Assembly (NCBI GenBank): GCA_003339415.1 | Contig: PDHQ01000052.1 | Coordinates: 62,001 to 126,000, forward strand | Origin: Ophiocordyceps camponoti-saundersi (nom. inval.) | Lineage: Eukaryota; Ascomycota; Sordariomycetes; Hypocreales; Ophiocordycipitaceae | Direction of reading: 5' to 3' | DNA length: 64,000 nucleotides | Notes under the pieces: model-generated | What the model was told of the DNA's origin: nothing | Seen by the model: the letters and a program-made list of their open reading frames with translations, nothing else | Databases searched by the model: none | Translations under genes and position numbers: made by a program | Shown: positions 1 to 13,056 of the stretch, one piece after another | How the letters are laid out: each line of letters starts with the position of its first letter | How positions within the stretch are numbered: position 1 is the first letter of the stretch

Positions 1-710
1 AGAGAAAAAGGGGTATATTACGTAAGATATATTATAAAGAAATAAGATAATAGGAAGTAAGGTAAGTTTTATTAGTATTTTTATTATAGTATTTTAAATA
101 GAAGCTTTAATAAACTCTTAATCGATATTAAAATAGTTTCGGGAAAAGATTAGGTTATATTCGATTTAATATTAAGTATAGAAAAGAGGGTATATACGAA
201 GGATAAAAAAGGGAATATATATAAGGATAATTTATATATAAGTAAAACTTAAAATCCTCTTAGTAAATAAGATATAGATAATTATTAAAAACTAAAAGAA
301 TATACTTTTAGTAATAGTAGTCTCTATTAACTCTTATATATATATTATAAAGGCTAACTAATAGTAAGCTTTTAGCTTAGGAGTTTACGAAAAAAGGATA
401 AAAACCTAAAAAATAAATATAAAAGGGAGAGAAGGAAAAAAAAATTAAAAAAGAAAAAAAAGGGGGCTTTTATAATTAAAAGGTATATATTATATTTACC
501 TTAATTATAATAAGCTATTTATATATACTATATTACTATATATTAATATATTTAAGTTATATAAATATATACTTAGCTTTATTATAACTAAAAGGGGTAT
601 ATATTATAAGTATAAAGGGGTAAATTAGTAAGTTAGTAACTTTACTTATAAATTACCTTACGCTTAAGCTTTTTATTTCTTTCTTTTTCTTTCTTTCTTT
701 ATACTAATTA

Positions 711-738
711 CTATTATTATTATTATTATTATTATTAT
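711..738. repeat. (TTA)n microsatellite in C1
   Basis: A run of about nine TTA/ATT units directly follows a polypyrimidine stretch. The same arrangement occurs at 19569-19598 in C2, so the microsatellite belongs to the element. Confidence 0.85.
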
Positions 739-2010
739 ATAGCTATTAAAGTAAGCTTAGCCTAAACTTAGGTTAAAGTTTATAATATATTATACTAACT
801 TTAAGTTAAGTTTACTTTTATACTTATATAGCGTATTACTCCTTATTATTTTACGCGTAAGATTATTTTATTTTCCTAGCGTGCTATAGCTAAAAAGAAC
901 CTTATCGCCTTTAGCGATAAAAATAATAATAACGATAATAAGAACTATATTAATCTTATTAATATTCCTATATTTTATTATATTACTAAGAGTTACGCGG
1001 GTAAATCTTAACTTTTTTTAAAGTTTATATTAAACTTAGCCTATTTACTAATATATTATATACTATAATAGCTTTATCTCCTCTACGCGCTATTATTATT
1101 ACTCCTAAGTTATATAAAAAAATAAGCTCCTATCTCGCTAGCGTAATTAAGATAACGCTTAAGCGCTTTTATTATATTAATATACTTAAGTTAGATAATA
1201 ATACGCCTATTAAGTAAAAGCGCGGTTATAAGTATAGCGATATATATTAGCTAGTTTTCTATTATTAATATATAAGATAGCTTATATAATAGCTACTATC
1301 TATAAATACTTACTAATATTAAAACTTTTAAATAGCGCGCGCTTATTATATATATACGGTAGCTAAGTATCGCTATAATTTAATATATTTTTATATTAAT
1401 AATAATAATTTATTAACTTTATAACTAATAATAGCTAAGTAAACTCTTCCCGCTATAGCTAATATAGCTTAGGCGATTATTATTTTTATAATAAATAATT
1501 ACCCCTTAAAGTGTAACTAAGAGGCAGAGGTATATTAATAATAACTTAAACTTTAAATAATTTTAAATTAATATTTAACTAATATTAATAATACCTTAAT
1601 ATTACGCGTAAAGCTAATAAAGCTTATTATAATACTAGCCCTCCCTTATATAAAAAATAATTAGCGTTTATTTTTATTATTTTTTATATTTTTCTTTTTT
1701 TATTTTTATCTCTTATAAATTACTAAATTAATTTACTTATAAAAGATTTTTTTCTTAATTTTTATAAAATATTATATATTAAGTATATTAAGTATTTACT
1801 AAGATTAATCTAAGACTAATAAGACTTTAAGTTAAAATTAAAATAAGGTTTTATAAATCGTAGATTAAATTTAAAAAAAAGAAAAAAATATATAATATTA
1901 ACTTATAGTAAGTTATTACTAAGTATTAAAATATTTAAATTATTAAATATTAACTAGATATTAGTTAAAGTATATTAGTAGTTTATTAAGATAGTAATTA
2001 TAGCTTTTAT

Positions 2011-3260
2011 ATATATTAGTATTTTAATAATTTTCTATTATCTAAATTACTTTTTTATTTTTAACTAAATTATAAATAATAAAATAAGATTATTTAAAAT
2101 AACCTAGCCTTATTATATTAATTAATATTAATTAAGTATATTTCTTAAGCTAAATAAAAAGCTAATATTATATTTCGTTTTTATTATAATAGTTAGATTA
2201 AATAATATAAGGAACTTTATATATATATATATTAACTTAAATAATAAGGTTTAGGTAACTTATCCGAATTATATAGCTAAAAGAATAGTTTATCTCCTAT
2301 CTTATATACTTTAGCTAATTAAATTACGAATAATTAATCTTAATAACTTTATTTATAATTATTTTTCTTAAAGAATATATAAAAAGATTAATATATTATA
2401 TATATATCCTAGCTATTCTCCTTATTACCTAAAGATTTTTATTATATTAACGTTACGCGTTATATTAAGATTACGCTAATTTTAAATTAGTATTATCTTA
2501 AGTTTAACTCCTTTTTATACGTATCTCTAACCTCCTATTTTATTTATATAAAAATAGTAATCTTTACAATATATATTATATATATTTAACGCGTATTATA
2601 CTCTTAAGTAGCTAGTAATATATATATTTTAATAATATATATTAGTATTTTAATAGTTTTCTATTATCTAAATTACTTTTTTATTTTTAATTAAATTATA
2701 AATAATAAAGGAAGATTATTTAAAATAACTTAGCCTTATTATTAATTAATATTAGTTAAATATCTTTTCTAAGCTAAATAAGAGGCTAATATTATATTTT
2801 ATTCTTATTATAATAATTAAATTAAATATTATAAAAAACTTTATATATATATATATTAATTTAAATAATAAGGTTTAGGTAAATTATTTAAATTATATAG
2901 CTAAAAAAATAATTTATCTCTTATCTTATATATTTTAACTAATTAAGTTATAAATAATTAATTTTAATAATTTTATTTATAATTACTTTTTTAAATAAAA
3001 AATACGGAAAGATTAATATATTATATATATATCTTAGCTATACTCCTTATTACTTAAAGATCCTTATTATATTAATATTACGCGTTATATTAAAATTACG
3101 CTAATCTTAGATTAGTATTATTTTAAGTTTAACTCTTTTTTATATATATCTTTAACCTCTTACTTTATATATCTAAAAATAGTAATCTTTATAATATATA
3201 CTATATATATTTAACGCGTATTATATTCTTAAGTAGCTAATAATATATATATTCTAATAA
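2011..3260. repeat. Tandem duplication of the C1 right end (two LTR copies)
   Basis: Two units of about 625 bp lie head to tail (2011-2636 and 2637-3260). Each holds about 115 bp of pre-LTR sequence followed by a C-family LTR (2126-2634 and 2750-3260, about 510 bp each) that aligns along its length with the C2 LTRs at 17394-17902 and 21067-21575. The two units differ mainly by transitions plus small indels. The simplest reading is a tandem duplication of the 3' end rather than two solo LTRs, because the interior-derived 115 bp is duplicated too. Confidence 0.75.
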
Positions 3261-4544
3261 TAAAAAATAACTTTAAAGTAAAAACTATTATTATTATATT
3301 ATAATAATTTATTAATAAGTTATTTTAGTATAAAATATACTTAAAACCTCTTTATTAGAAAATTCTATTAAGAGGTAATATATAAAGATATTAAATCTTA
3401 TATTAGGTTTTATTAAATTTACTAAGAGGTCGCTTCTTAAAAGCACCGCTTATATAGAAAGCTTAATTTATTACTAGTTTTATTAAAACTTTAAGTAAAA
3501 CTATCTATAAAATTTACTATTAGTTTATTAAAATTATATAGTTAAATTAATAAGTTAATAATACCCTCTTAATTATTAACTAATTTATAAAATTCCCACT
3601 TTTATTTCCTATTTTAGATATTATTAAAAAAGGGAACTTAGCTAAGCTTTTTAATTAGAATATAAAACTTCGCTATAATCCTTTAAAAAGTATTATATCT
3701 AATAAAAGTAGCTTATTTACTAATTATTTCTAGTTAAACCTTTATTTATTATTTAAAATTTAGAAATAATTATTAACTATATTTTATTTTTAAATTAATA
3801 AGTAAATAAAATAAATAAACTAAATAATATAATATTACTTTTACTTTTTTATAAATAATAAATATATATTATAACTTTAACTATTACTAGTAGCTTAATT
3901 TATAATAAATAATATAAAATATTTTATAATAAGAGTTTTATTAAATAAAGTATTTTATAAGTATTATTTAAAGTTTTATATTTTTATAAATACTTTTTTA
4001 AAAATAACCCTTAAAGCTAAAGCTAAGATTAATAAAATAGTAAACTTATACTAATAACTTTTTTATAATTTTAAATAATCGGGGTCCTTATTTATACTTA
4101 ACGCTATAATATTATAAGAATTTAATACTTTCTACCTCTTAAAGTCTAACTTTACTAAAGGAATAACTTTAAATATAAAATTATAAAATAATCTGCCTCT
4201 TAGTCTGCTATAAATACTAATAATACTTAATAATAAAATTTAAAAGCTTAACTAATCTTAATAATATTTATATATAAGTAAAAGTTAATTTAATATTACT
4301 ACTAACTTTAATAACTTATTTATTAATATTTTTTAAACTTTAATTAATTTTATTTTAAAATTTATATATAAAAAACTTATTAAAGTAATTTTTATATAAG
4401 ATTTTCGCCTTATATAAAGTATTCTTAATATAATATTTACTAAGCTTTAATAGCGCTAATAAGCCTCTAAGAATTTATTTAGCTTTCCTATTATTATCTC
4501 TTATATTATCTAAAAATTAATTAAGGCTATTTTTTATAAGGTAA
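3261..4544. other. AT-rich RIP-degraded stretch, unrecognised
   Basis: About 1.3 kb with almost no CpA or TpG and stops in all frames. Scattered coding-like texture occurs on the plus strand near 3340-3600, and T-rich sequence fills 3700-4450. I see no LTR, terminal inverted repeat, tRNA or motif I can name. It is probably another dead repeat. Confidence 0.4.
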
Positions 4545-4599
4545 TAAGTAAGGAGTTAAACTCCGCCCTCGGAGCTTTAATTTAAGCTAGTATAATTAT

Positions 4600-4935
4600 A
4601 AACTCTACCTAAAACTCCGCCCCCTTTATAGCGCCCCTTATATAGCTAGTTCTAGTAAGAATAAAGAGGGAGGTATTTATATTAGTAAAAGATATCTTAG
4701 TAGTTAATAGAGTTCTAGCGCCTACTCCTTAGGAGGTTATCCGGAAAGTTAATAAGGCTATAAGCTATTTCGTAGCGGTTACCACGCGCCGATTTCCTAG
4801 TAGTAATCTCGTTATTATATTCGACTTAGAGTATAAGGACCTTGCTTTTAGGGACGAATAGGTAGCCTAGGCCTTCGGAGCGGAGGCTAAGCGCACACGC
4901 CGCACCGCCCCGCGCTGCGCTACACCGCCCCGCTC
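4600..4935 (+). pseudogene. Fragment resembling fungal LINE ORF1 (gag-like)
   Basis: Reading the frame through 4683-4920 gives a nearly continuous peptide with three in-frame stops of the RIP type. It contains a segment like the conserved ORF1 block of ascomycete Tad1-clade LINEs: an Ala-Val/Arg-Arg-hydrophobic-Pro-Ser core at about 4775-4815, then an acidic Asp-Leu-Glu stretch, and an Ala-Phe-Gly-Ala-Glu-Ala-Lys motif followed by basic residues at about 4870-4905. In those elements ORF1 encodes a nucleic-acid-binding gag-like protein. No ORF2 (endonuclease/RT) follows, so only a fragment remains. The family assignment rests on recalled pattern similarity, not on a search. Confidence 0.5.
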
Positions 4936-4965
4936 CTTCCGCCCCGCGCCTTATAAACTTTCCTT
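4855..4965. other. GC-rich island spared by RIP
   Basis: A short stretch dominated by C-rich GCC/CCG words, with intact CA, AC and TG dinucleotides, stands out in a window where these are nearly missing. It joins the LINE-like fragment on the left. On the right a TATAAA (about 4951) and a pyrimidine-rich run follow, which resembles a fungal core promoter, but no open frame follows. Confidence 0.5.
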
Positions 4966-5850
4966 TTCTCCGCACTCCCCTCCTTACCTTACTTTTCTTA
5001 TATTATTCGAGACTACCCCTAGGCAGTAAGCTTATTATATTATACCACCGCTAGCTACTACTATACCCTTATATAAGCGTTACGTAAGCCTTCCTTTTAT
5101 AGTTAAGAGGTTTTGCCCCACTTTAAGGGATTTTTCCTACTTATTATATTTTAAAGGCTTTAGATATTATAAAGGCCCCTAGCGTATAAATAAATAAAAA
5201 CTTATACTAGCGCTTAATAAATTATTAAAAATATACTACTAAAAAATAAGTAAAATATTTTTATAAATATTATATACTTTTAATACTTAAAATAAGTAAC
5301 TTAATAAGCTTTTTAACTAAGAATATTAAATTTAAAAGCGAGAAAAAAAACTCTTACCTTATTATATAAAACCTTTCTATATTTTTTAGAAAATTAGCTC
5401 TTAAGTATATCGCCTTGTATTACCTACGAAATACGCTTATCTTTATAATATTTTTATATCTCCCTTATTAAACCTTAGCACTTTTAAAACTTTTAAACTT
5501 TAGCACTTTTAAAACCTTAAAAACCTTTTAACTTCCCTCCTTATATTAGACTTAAAGGAAGATAATAAGAAATAGGAAATTTAAAAAGTTAAAGGCTAAA
5601 AGATACTTAATAATAAAATTTATTTCTTAATTAAGTAAAAAGATTAGCTATCGGAGTATAATTAATAAGTTAATATCGATAATATAATAAACGCGTTATA
5701 ACTTATTAATAAATTTTAAAAATTAACTAAGAAATATAAAAAAGTATAAATTATATAAACTTATATATTTACTTTTTTTATATATTTACTTATTTATATA
5801 TCTATCTATACTTTTAACTTTATTCTTATAGCGCTTTTTTACTTTAGGTA
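4966..5850. other. AT-rich spacer, no gene seen
   Basis: Up to about 5170 the sequence is moderately GC-rich and may belong to the unit to its left. Beyond that it is AT-rich with stops in every frame. A small direct repeat of about 20 bp with a 25-bp offset (TTAGCACTTTTAAAA core at 5471-5516) is the only structure noticed. Confidence 0.4.
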
Positions 5851-7500
5851 GAATAATAAAGCTATTATATATCCTTATCCTTATTTTTATTAATATAAGT
5901 ATATTTCTTCCTTAGCTCCCGATTCGTAAGTAATCTTTTCTTTAAATAAAGTATTTACGCTATTTTTTTAATAATAGCCTTATTTACCTATATTACGCGT
6001 TTTATCTTATTAACCGTAATATACTTATAAGTATTAATATTACTATATAATATATATATATTAAATTACTTATAAATTAACGTTTTTTATAAATTAAATT
6101 CCTTATTATTTAGCCCGCGTAATACCCTTTTTATCCTTATCTATATATACGCTAGCGCTGATTCCTATTTTATATACCTTTTATTTTTAAAAAGAAGATA
6201 AAGTAATAATAAAGACTTTTAGTTTATTATTATAGCCTCTCTTTTTCTAGCTAATAGGAAATATTTATTATTATCTAATATAGCTTTTAGCGGTTTAAGG
6301 CCTTTTCCTAAGGTAGTAGTCTTAAAAGCGTAATAGTTAGCAGTTAGTAGCGCTTATTTTTACTATAATAAACTCTAGTATTATCTTTTAGCCTTAACTA
6401 AGACCTTATTTATTCTAGTAAGCTTATATTTATAAATATAAGCGGTTAATATTACCGTAAAGAACTTAGCTAAATACTAACTAACCGAAGTAATATTAAG
6501 TTTTACTTAATTAAATAAAGCTAGATTATTCCTCTTTATCTTATACCCGGCCTTATAATAATTAGCGTTAAATATATATTTTAACTCGCTTATTATTATA
6601 ATATAGTTTAAGCGATTCCTTAACATATTAATAAATATAATAGTATAAGTTACTTTTTTCTTCTTATATAAATTATATTTCAAGGCTTTTATTCTAGAAC
6701 GCTAATACTTAATTCTAAACATTTTATTTTTAATAATATAAAACGCGTATTCTTTAAGCAATAACTAAAAATACCTTATATACTAGTTAAGATTATATTA
6801 AATAATTTTCTCGTATTTAAGCTAGGAGGCTCTCTTCGAACGCTATATATATTCTTCTTTTATTATACCCGCCTTACTCTCGCTATAGCTATAAATTATC
6901 TTCCTTTTCGGTATATTTTCTTTATTATTATTATTAAATTTAACGGTATTATTATTATTACATAGCTCTCCCTTTTTTATAAGTTCGCCTTTATTATTAG
7001 ATAAATCCGTTTATACTTTATATATAATAGCTGTTTTTAAGATATTCTTATTATCTTTTATAGTATTATCTTCCTCTCTTTTAATCTTAATAAATTCCTT
7101 AAGGCCCTTTATAGCCTCCTTATTAATTTAATCCTAACTCTTACCCGCTTTAGCTATATCTATATTAAGCTTAACCGCTTTAAGTAATATTTTATCCTTA
7201 GCTAATATCTTAATATAATACTTACTAAACTTTTTAATAATAGCTTTATAAATTACTTATATAATAATTATATTTTTATTAAATAAATATATCTTACTTT
7301 TTTTTATTATTATATTTACGCGCTTTAATATTAAGTTATATACTTCCTATATTATCTGCTTTATTCGAGCTATACTAATCTCTTTTATAAGGGCTGCTAA
7401 ATAAGTTATTAATAGGTTTTTATTATTACCCTTTATAATAGCTAGTAAAGTTTATTTTTAAGCTTTAAGCGTTAGAGTACTTTTTAAATTAGGGATATAG
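5850..7500 (-). pseudogene. Unrecognised Lys-rich reading frame, RIP-degraded
   Basis: On the minus strand, from about 7500 down to 5850, one can follow a long low-stop reading path with only RIP-type interruptions. The N-terminal half is rich in Lys, Ala, Ile, Glu and Asn and looks helical. A Lys/Arg-rich region with few stops follows at about 6700-6400. No zinc knuckle, protease, RT or transposase motif was recognised. It ends just left of A1, so A1 may have landed in or beside its 5' end. It could be a gag-like protein of another retroelement or a captured host gene. I cannot tell which. Confidence 0.35.
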
Positions 7501-7581
7501 TTTTTATCCCTATATTAGATTAACTTTTTAGCGATTATATTATAAACTTTATATAAAATTTATTACTTTTATTCTTAGGGA

Positions 7582-7776
7582 TATTAGATAAGCCTTAAAA
7601 GATAAGGTATAAGAGGATAAAAGATTAAAGGATAGAAAGAGGGACTTAAAGAAATTATTATTATTATTAGACTTACTATTAAACTAATAAAAAAAGATTA
7701 TAACTATCGTTACCTTAATATATAGTATTAAACGATCTAATCTAATCCTCTAACCTAAGACTAAATAAGGAATTTT
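7582..7776 (+). repeat. A1 5' LTR
   Basis: 195 bp; the expected TGTTAG start reads TATTAG and the end reads AATTTT. It aligns along its length with the A2 and A3 LTRs (196-197 bp). The embedded ATTATTATTATTAGACTTACTA-type block is a good family tag. Confidence 0.85.
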
Positions 7777-7907
7777 ATAATAATAAGACTAAGATTTAGC
7801 ATATTATTATATAAGCTATAGAATTAAGATAATAGCGTTATTTAGTAATAATAGCTAAGTGTTTAAGGATTTTAATAAATTACTAAATTAAGAAGTAAAG
7901 CGAGTTT

Positions 7908-8071
7908 TATTAAGGCACGCAGGCTGTCTAGATTCTTAGCTATATTATGCTCTTGCTAAGTAGGCTAATAGTGCCCCTCTTATACTAATCTGGTATACCT
8001 AACATACGGACCTGACCGGGCTCAAGCCCTAAGTAGGTTATAGCCTAGACTATAGGGTATATTATATAATA
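7908..8071 (-). repeat. B1 3' LTR
   Basis: 164 bp. It differs from the partner at 13057-13220 almost only by C/T and G/A changes, and carries more of the mutated states. Confidence 0.9.
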
Positions 8072-8199
8072 CCGCCCCTAAGGCCGGGCAGGCTAAAGAA
8101 TAACTATTGTAATATTATTTCTTAGTATTTAGGCTACTAAAGCCGCCCCTATTCCTTAGCATAGCTAAATTTAGCTAGCATATAAACTGCTAATACTTA

Positions 8200-11100
8200 T
8201 TTGCTTATAGACCCTTCGTTAGGCTATCTACGATTATATCTTCTATACCTATCTATTATAGATTAAAAAAGCCTATCTAATACCTTTAGATAATCTATTT
8301 ATATTATAAATTAATATGCCTTATACGTGCCTTATTAAGTAAGTTAATTACGGCTAACTTTACGTTCTAACTATTAGTAAATATTATAAAAGGCTTTTTT
8401 TATTTATAGCCGGTATCTTAAATAATATTAGAGAGCTAGATTATTATAAGCTTAGTAGGTATAAGGGCTATAAATTTAGCCTCTATATTACTTATTATAA
8501 TAATAGTTTAACGCTTTAAGCGCTACGCGATAAGGCTACTAGCGAGGAAGATAACGAACTTAGCTATTAAGGCGCGGGTTACCTAATTATCCGCGAACGA
8601 TATATCGGAATAGACGCGTAGCTAAAGGTCCTTATTATAGGCCGCTCCTCTAAGCGTAATATTAAGAGACGGCGTGCCGCGTAAATAGCGGAAAAGGTAC
8701 TTTATTATAGCTAAATAAGCGTAAGTTAGATAGGAATTTACTTCTAATAATTTCTTAACGCTATATATAATATTAGGCCTTATACTTAGGGCTAGCTAAT
8801 TTAAGCTACTTATCTATTTTTACTATATTATAACTTTTATCGTAATCTTAGCCTTTTTTTAATTATAAGGAATTATATATTTTATTAGCTATAGCGTTTT
8901 TATAAGCTTTAAATCGTCGGTATCGAATAGCTTAAAAATCTTACGGGCGAAAGAGGTCTAATATACTCGAATAGTTTAGGCTTAACGGTTACGATTAAAC
9001 TCTAAGCTAAGGAATTCTTAAGGTTTACTAAGGTATTTAACCTTATATAATTCGTCGAGAATTACGGCCTTATTATTAATCTATACTTATATCGGTATAG
9101 TAAGGAGGATATTATCTATATAAAGAATAAGAAGGCTACTATTAGCGTAGCGATAAAGGTATAACTCGGAGTTAAGTTATTTAAATCCGCGATTAGCTAG
9201 ATTTTTAGCTATACGCTCGAACTACTAGCGCGGCGAGGCTTAATAGCTATAAAGGGCCCTCTTTAGTTAGCAAATACGGCCCGACTTATCCTTAAAGCTA
9301 TAAGGTTATTTAACGAAAATATCTTTATCTAACTTAGCGTTAATAAAAGTATTTATAATATTAAACTTTACTTATTTAAGGTTTTATATTATAATAAGGG
9401 TAAGGAAGATCCGTATAAACGACTAATATACTATAATAGTATATAAGTCCTTAATAGGTTAATCTATAAGATTGCGATCTTTGCGAATAACCTAGTAGGC
9501 CTTTGCTATTAGATTTACGCTCTTAATAAGCTTCTCTATATATACTTATCGCCTAAGTAGGGTCTTTATATTATAAAGCTTAAGTATAAGCTTCTAAGCA
9601 CCCTTTTAGTATAGTTTATTAAGTTTTTTCTTTATTATAGGCACTTATCGGTTATCGAATTTAGGTAACTTCTTTACCGTATAATAATTACTTAAGGTAT
9701 AACTTATAAAGGTTTCTATAGCTAGAGCTAAGAGAATTATTATAAGCGCCTAATTAATATATTTATCCTTATTTATAAAAGAAACGTGCGGCGGAGGCGG
9801 CTTAAGAATACTATTTATAGCTAAATTAGCTTATACGAGCCTCTTTAATTACCTCGTAGGCTCGGTGCTATAAATCTCTTCCGTTAAATAACGCTTATAG
9901 CGTTATATTTCCGTTCAAGGTAAAAGAAAGAGTTAAAGCTTCATAAGTATATTAAGAAAGTTACTTATTAAGTATTAGATTAGTTAGCTAAAGGTTCTAT
10001 AAGTTACTAGCTAATTTAATAGAATTATTATAATTATTAGTATCGTAAACCTAGCCGCTAGGAAGATTTAAGGTTATAGGCGCTATCGGTAGTAATTATA
10101 CCTTTTTATTAATTTCCTTAATTAATCGAAGAAGCGTATTCCTATCGAAAAATGGGCGTAGTGCCTCTTTGCCTCGATAAGGCGTGGGATTTAGTAAGAG
10201 AAGGTGTAAAGTATATCCCTTAGGCGTTTTAAAACGCTCTCTTAATAGCCTTATAAATTCCTCTTAAATATTCGAATTCGATATATCTAATAATCTAGTT
10301 ATAATAGTTAGATAGTTCTTCGGTTATTTCTTAACGCTTAATTTAGCAGAGGCTTATAAAATAGCTTTGCTACTATTTTAATTATAAGAAATTTACCCTT
10401 ACTCTCTATCCTTATTAGGAAGAGAAATAGGTTCGAATTCGATAAATATGTTTTTATTTTTTAAATAAGCCTTAAATTCGATTAATAGGTCCTTTTTAAT
10501 AGTAAGAGCCCCGGCACGATTAATAAAGCGTATATCTTATACTCGAATAATAATTCCTTAATTAGAAAGCTATATCTTAAAGATATAGCTATATAGGCCC
10601 TTAATACTAACGAGATTACCCTTCTAAGCTTAAGGAGCTATTTTCTCTAACCTTACGATTTTCTCTTTCGGCTTTATTACGTATACTATATAGCCCTAGG
10701 CGTATAGGTAGCTAATATTATATTTATAGGGCAGATTAAGCGTCTTTATAACTTTCTTAAGAGGGCTCTTTTTACCTTTTATAGGCAGCAAATTCGTAAT
10801 ATACGCTACTATCGATATATAATATAGCTAAAAGGTTACGGGAAGCTATATATATAGATAAATAGCTCTTACTATTATTAAAAGCGTTCTGCCAGCTCTC
10901 TTTATAAGACTATTTTATTAAGGGTTATATAAGGTTAAATAATATAGAACGAATTTATCCTAAAAAGCTTAAGCCTTAATTACCTCGCTCTTAAAATCCT
11001 ATATATTATCGAAAGCTATCGTAGCTATAGGAATTCCTCTAGAAAAGGTATTAACCTATCTTTTCTATTTATAAAGAAGCTTAAAAGCCTAACCCTTTAA

Positions 11101-13050
11101 GTTAGTAGCTATTATTTAGTAGAATCTTATAAAGGCGTCGATTTCGTATAAAGAATAGCGGGCGCCGCCTATTCCTAGTAGGTTATATTTAATAATATCC
11201 TAAAAAATAATATTAAGGAACCTCGTAAGCCTTACTAGCGAATCCTTACTAATTATAATATTAGCTTTAGTAAATTAATAGGCTTCGTATAAGAAGCTTT
11301 TAATAGTATTTTTATCGATTAGAATCCTTGCCTTCTAATAGGCTAAGGTTACCTTCTTTTTGCTAGCGTATATAAGGCGCTCGTATATAATAGTAAAATT
11401 AGCCTTTAAGCCCTTCCTTAGCGATTTATATAGTAAAGTAGCGAATACCTCGATTACGGTTTAATCGCCGCTTATAGCGGTAATATAAATAACTCGAAGT
11501 CGATTATTAAGACGGTAAATACGCTTTTTAGTACCTTTTTTAATAAGGAAATTCGTTTTAAGGTTAGTAATAACGCCCTTTTCTTTTAGAATACTTATAC
11601 TTATTAAATTCGCTTAAATATTAAGGTAATAAAAAGCCTATAATAGAATTATTAAATTATTATTAGGTAAGTTTATTTTAACCTTACCCTCTCCCTAAAG
11701 CTATAAATCTCTGCTAATAGTAGCGCGGAAAAGGTTAATTACGGTATTCTTATAGATCTCGATAAACTATTTTAAGTTATTAAATATATAGCCTCTAGCT
11801 TTAGAGTTATATATAATATTATCTCGAATAACGCTAGAGCTAATAGCTATAAGTTTATACGTTTATCTAGCCTTTATAATAGCTTCTAATACCGCGATTT
11901 ATTTCTATTAATACTAATCTTTTAAGAGTAGGCGTAGCTTTAGATATAACTTTTAGTAATTTTCTTCCTTATAAGGCTTACTACCCTCGGGAATAAAGTA
12001 TCTATAATTAAGATATCGTCCTTTCTAGCTTTTTTAAGCGGGAAAAGAGGCTTTACTACTATAATTTCCGCGGCTACGGCCTTTACCGCGGCCTTAACCC
12101 TTTCCTCGGCCGTTATCTTGCTTTTCGTTTTACTTTTTCGTATTCTAATTTACGGAAAAGGTATCCTTTTTCTAATTATTAATAAATTTAGCGTAGCTTT
12201 AAAAAAAGTAAAGAATCTCTACCTTTATCGGCGCTTTTTATTTAGCTAGTAGATATATATAATTCTTATATCGAACGGGCAGATAATACTTAATTATAAT
12301 AATTATAGCGCTAATAAATTACCTCTTATAAGGTTAAGGTATTATAATTAAAAGCTAATCTTATAGATAATTAAGATATTTTATAAAGTCGCTAAAAGTT
12401 ATAAAAGAATATAGCTTTATTATAAATAACTTTTCTATAAGTAGCGAGAATATTACCCTTAGCTATATATTATACTTTTTCTTAAAAGCCTTATATATCT
12501 AATACGCTATTTATAATAGGTTCTAGCTATTATTGCGAATACCGAAGATAATATTCTATTTATAATACTATATTATTAACTTTCGGTAATAGGTTTCCTT
12601 ATCTTATTACCTTTCGAAGGCCTAAATATTCGTTTCTAAAAGCTTATTACCGTTTTCTTTATCGATATATTTAGTAAAGCGGCACTATTCGAATATTATC
12701 CGGATAAGTATCTCCTAATTTATCTAATTATCGCCGCCCTTTAATATTATAATCCCTATAAAGATCGTATTTAGATTAAGTAACTTAATAAAGGTTATCG
12801 TAACTTTCTTCTATAGCCTAAATAGGCTCCTTATTACCTAAATAAGTAGTATTTTCTTTAGCGAGGCTTATCTTAGCTCTTCTTAGCTAAAATAGTCTTT
12901 TATAAACCGGGTTAGGTATATTACTTACTTAAAATAATAGCGTTAGTAATATAGTAGCGTTTACTATAGCTAAGCGGATCCTAAATAGGATCTCTTATAA
13001 GGAATATCGATTATTATCGTGAAAAACGCGCAATTTAGCGTAACGGGCGT
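8200..13050 (-). pseudogene. B1 gag-pol remnant (Copia polyprotein)
   Basis: The minus strand carries a degraded Copia polyprotein. From right to left: gag region (about 12.9-12.1 kb), protease, integrase (about 11.5-10.4 kb), RT (about 10.3-8.8 kb) and RNase H (about 8.6-8.2 kb). The protease Asp-Ser-Gly lies at 11800-11808 and reads Asn-Ser-Lys, with flanking residues typical of Copia proteases. The integrase C-terminal part shows a Gly-Tyr hydrophobic strand and a Lys-Gly-Asn-Leu-Val patch. The RT box Tyr-x-Asp-Asp lies at 9111-9122 and reads YIDN within a Leu-rich context. RNase H ends with a motif of the Arg-x-Arg-His-Ile type near 8310. Frameshifts and RIP stops interrupt it throughout. 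It would have made reverse transcriptase and integrase in virus-like particles; it cannot now. Confidence 0.85.
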
Positions 13051-13056
13051 ATAACC

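Larger units (their letters stand above)
1..3260. mobile_element. C1: partial C-family LTR element (interior plus right end)
   Basis: Seen: this stretch is collinear with 19.3-21.6 kb inside C2. Shared landmarks in order are a purine-rich run ending in a G tract (about 420-467), a segment ending in a polypyrimidine run, a (TTA)n microsatellite, about 1.2 kb of degraded sequence, and the LTR-like end. The left LTR is not in the window, so the element is cut by the window start or truncated. Positions 1-420 show no clear match to C2. In plus frames around 840-1550 there is a patchy coding look (Thr/Gln/Leu-rich once RIP stops are ignored), but I recognise no domain. The short interior in both copies suggests a non-autonomous element; that is inference. 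Confidence 0.6.

Noticed and set aside
711..738. Telomere-like or CRISPR-like repeat array
   Set aside because: A plain TTA microsatellite, found at the same place in both C copies; no spacers and no telomere motif.
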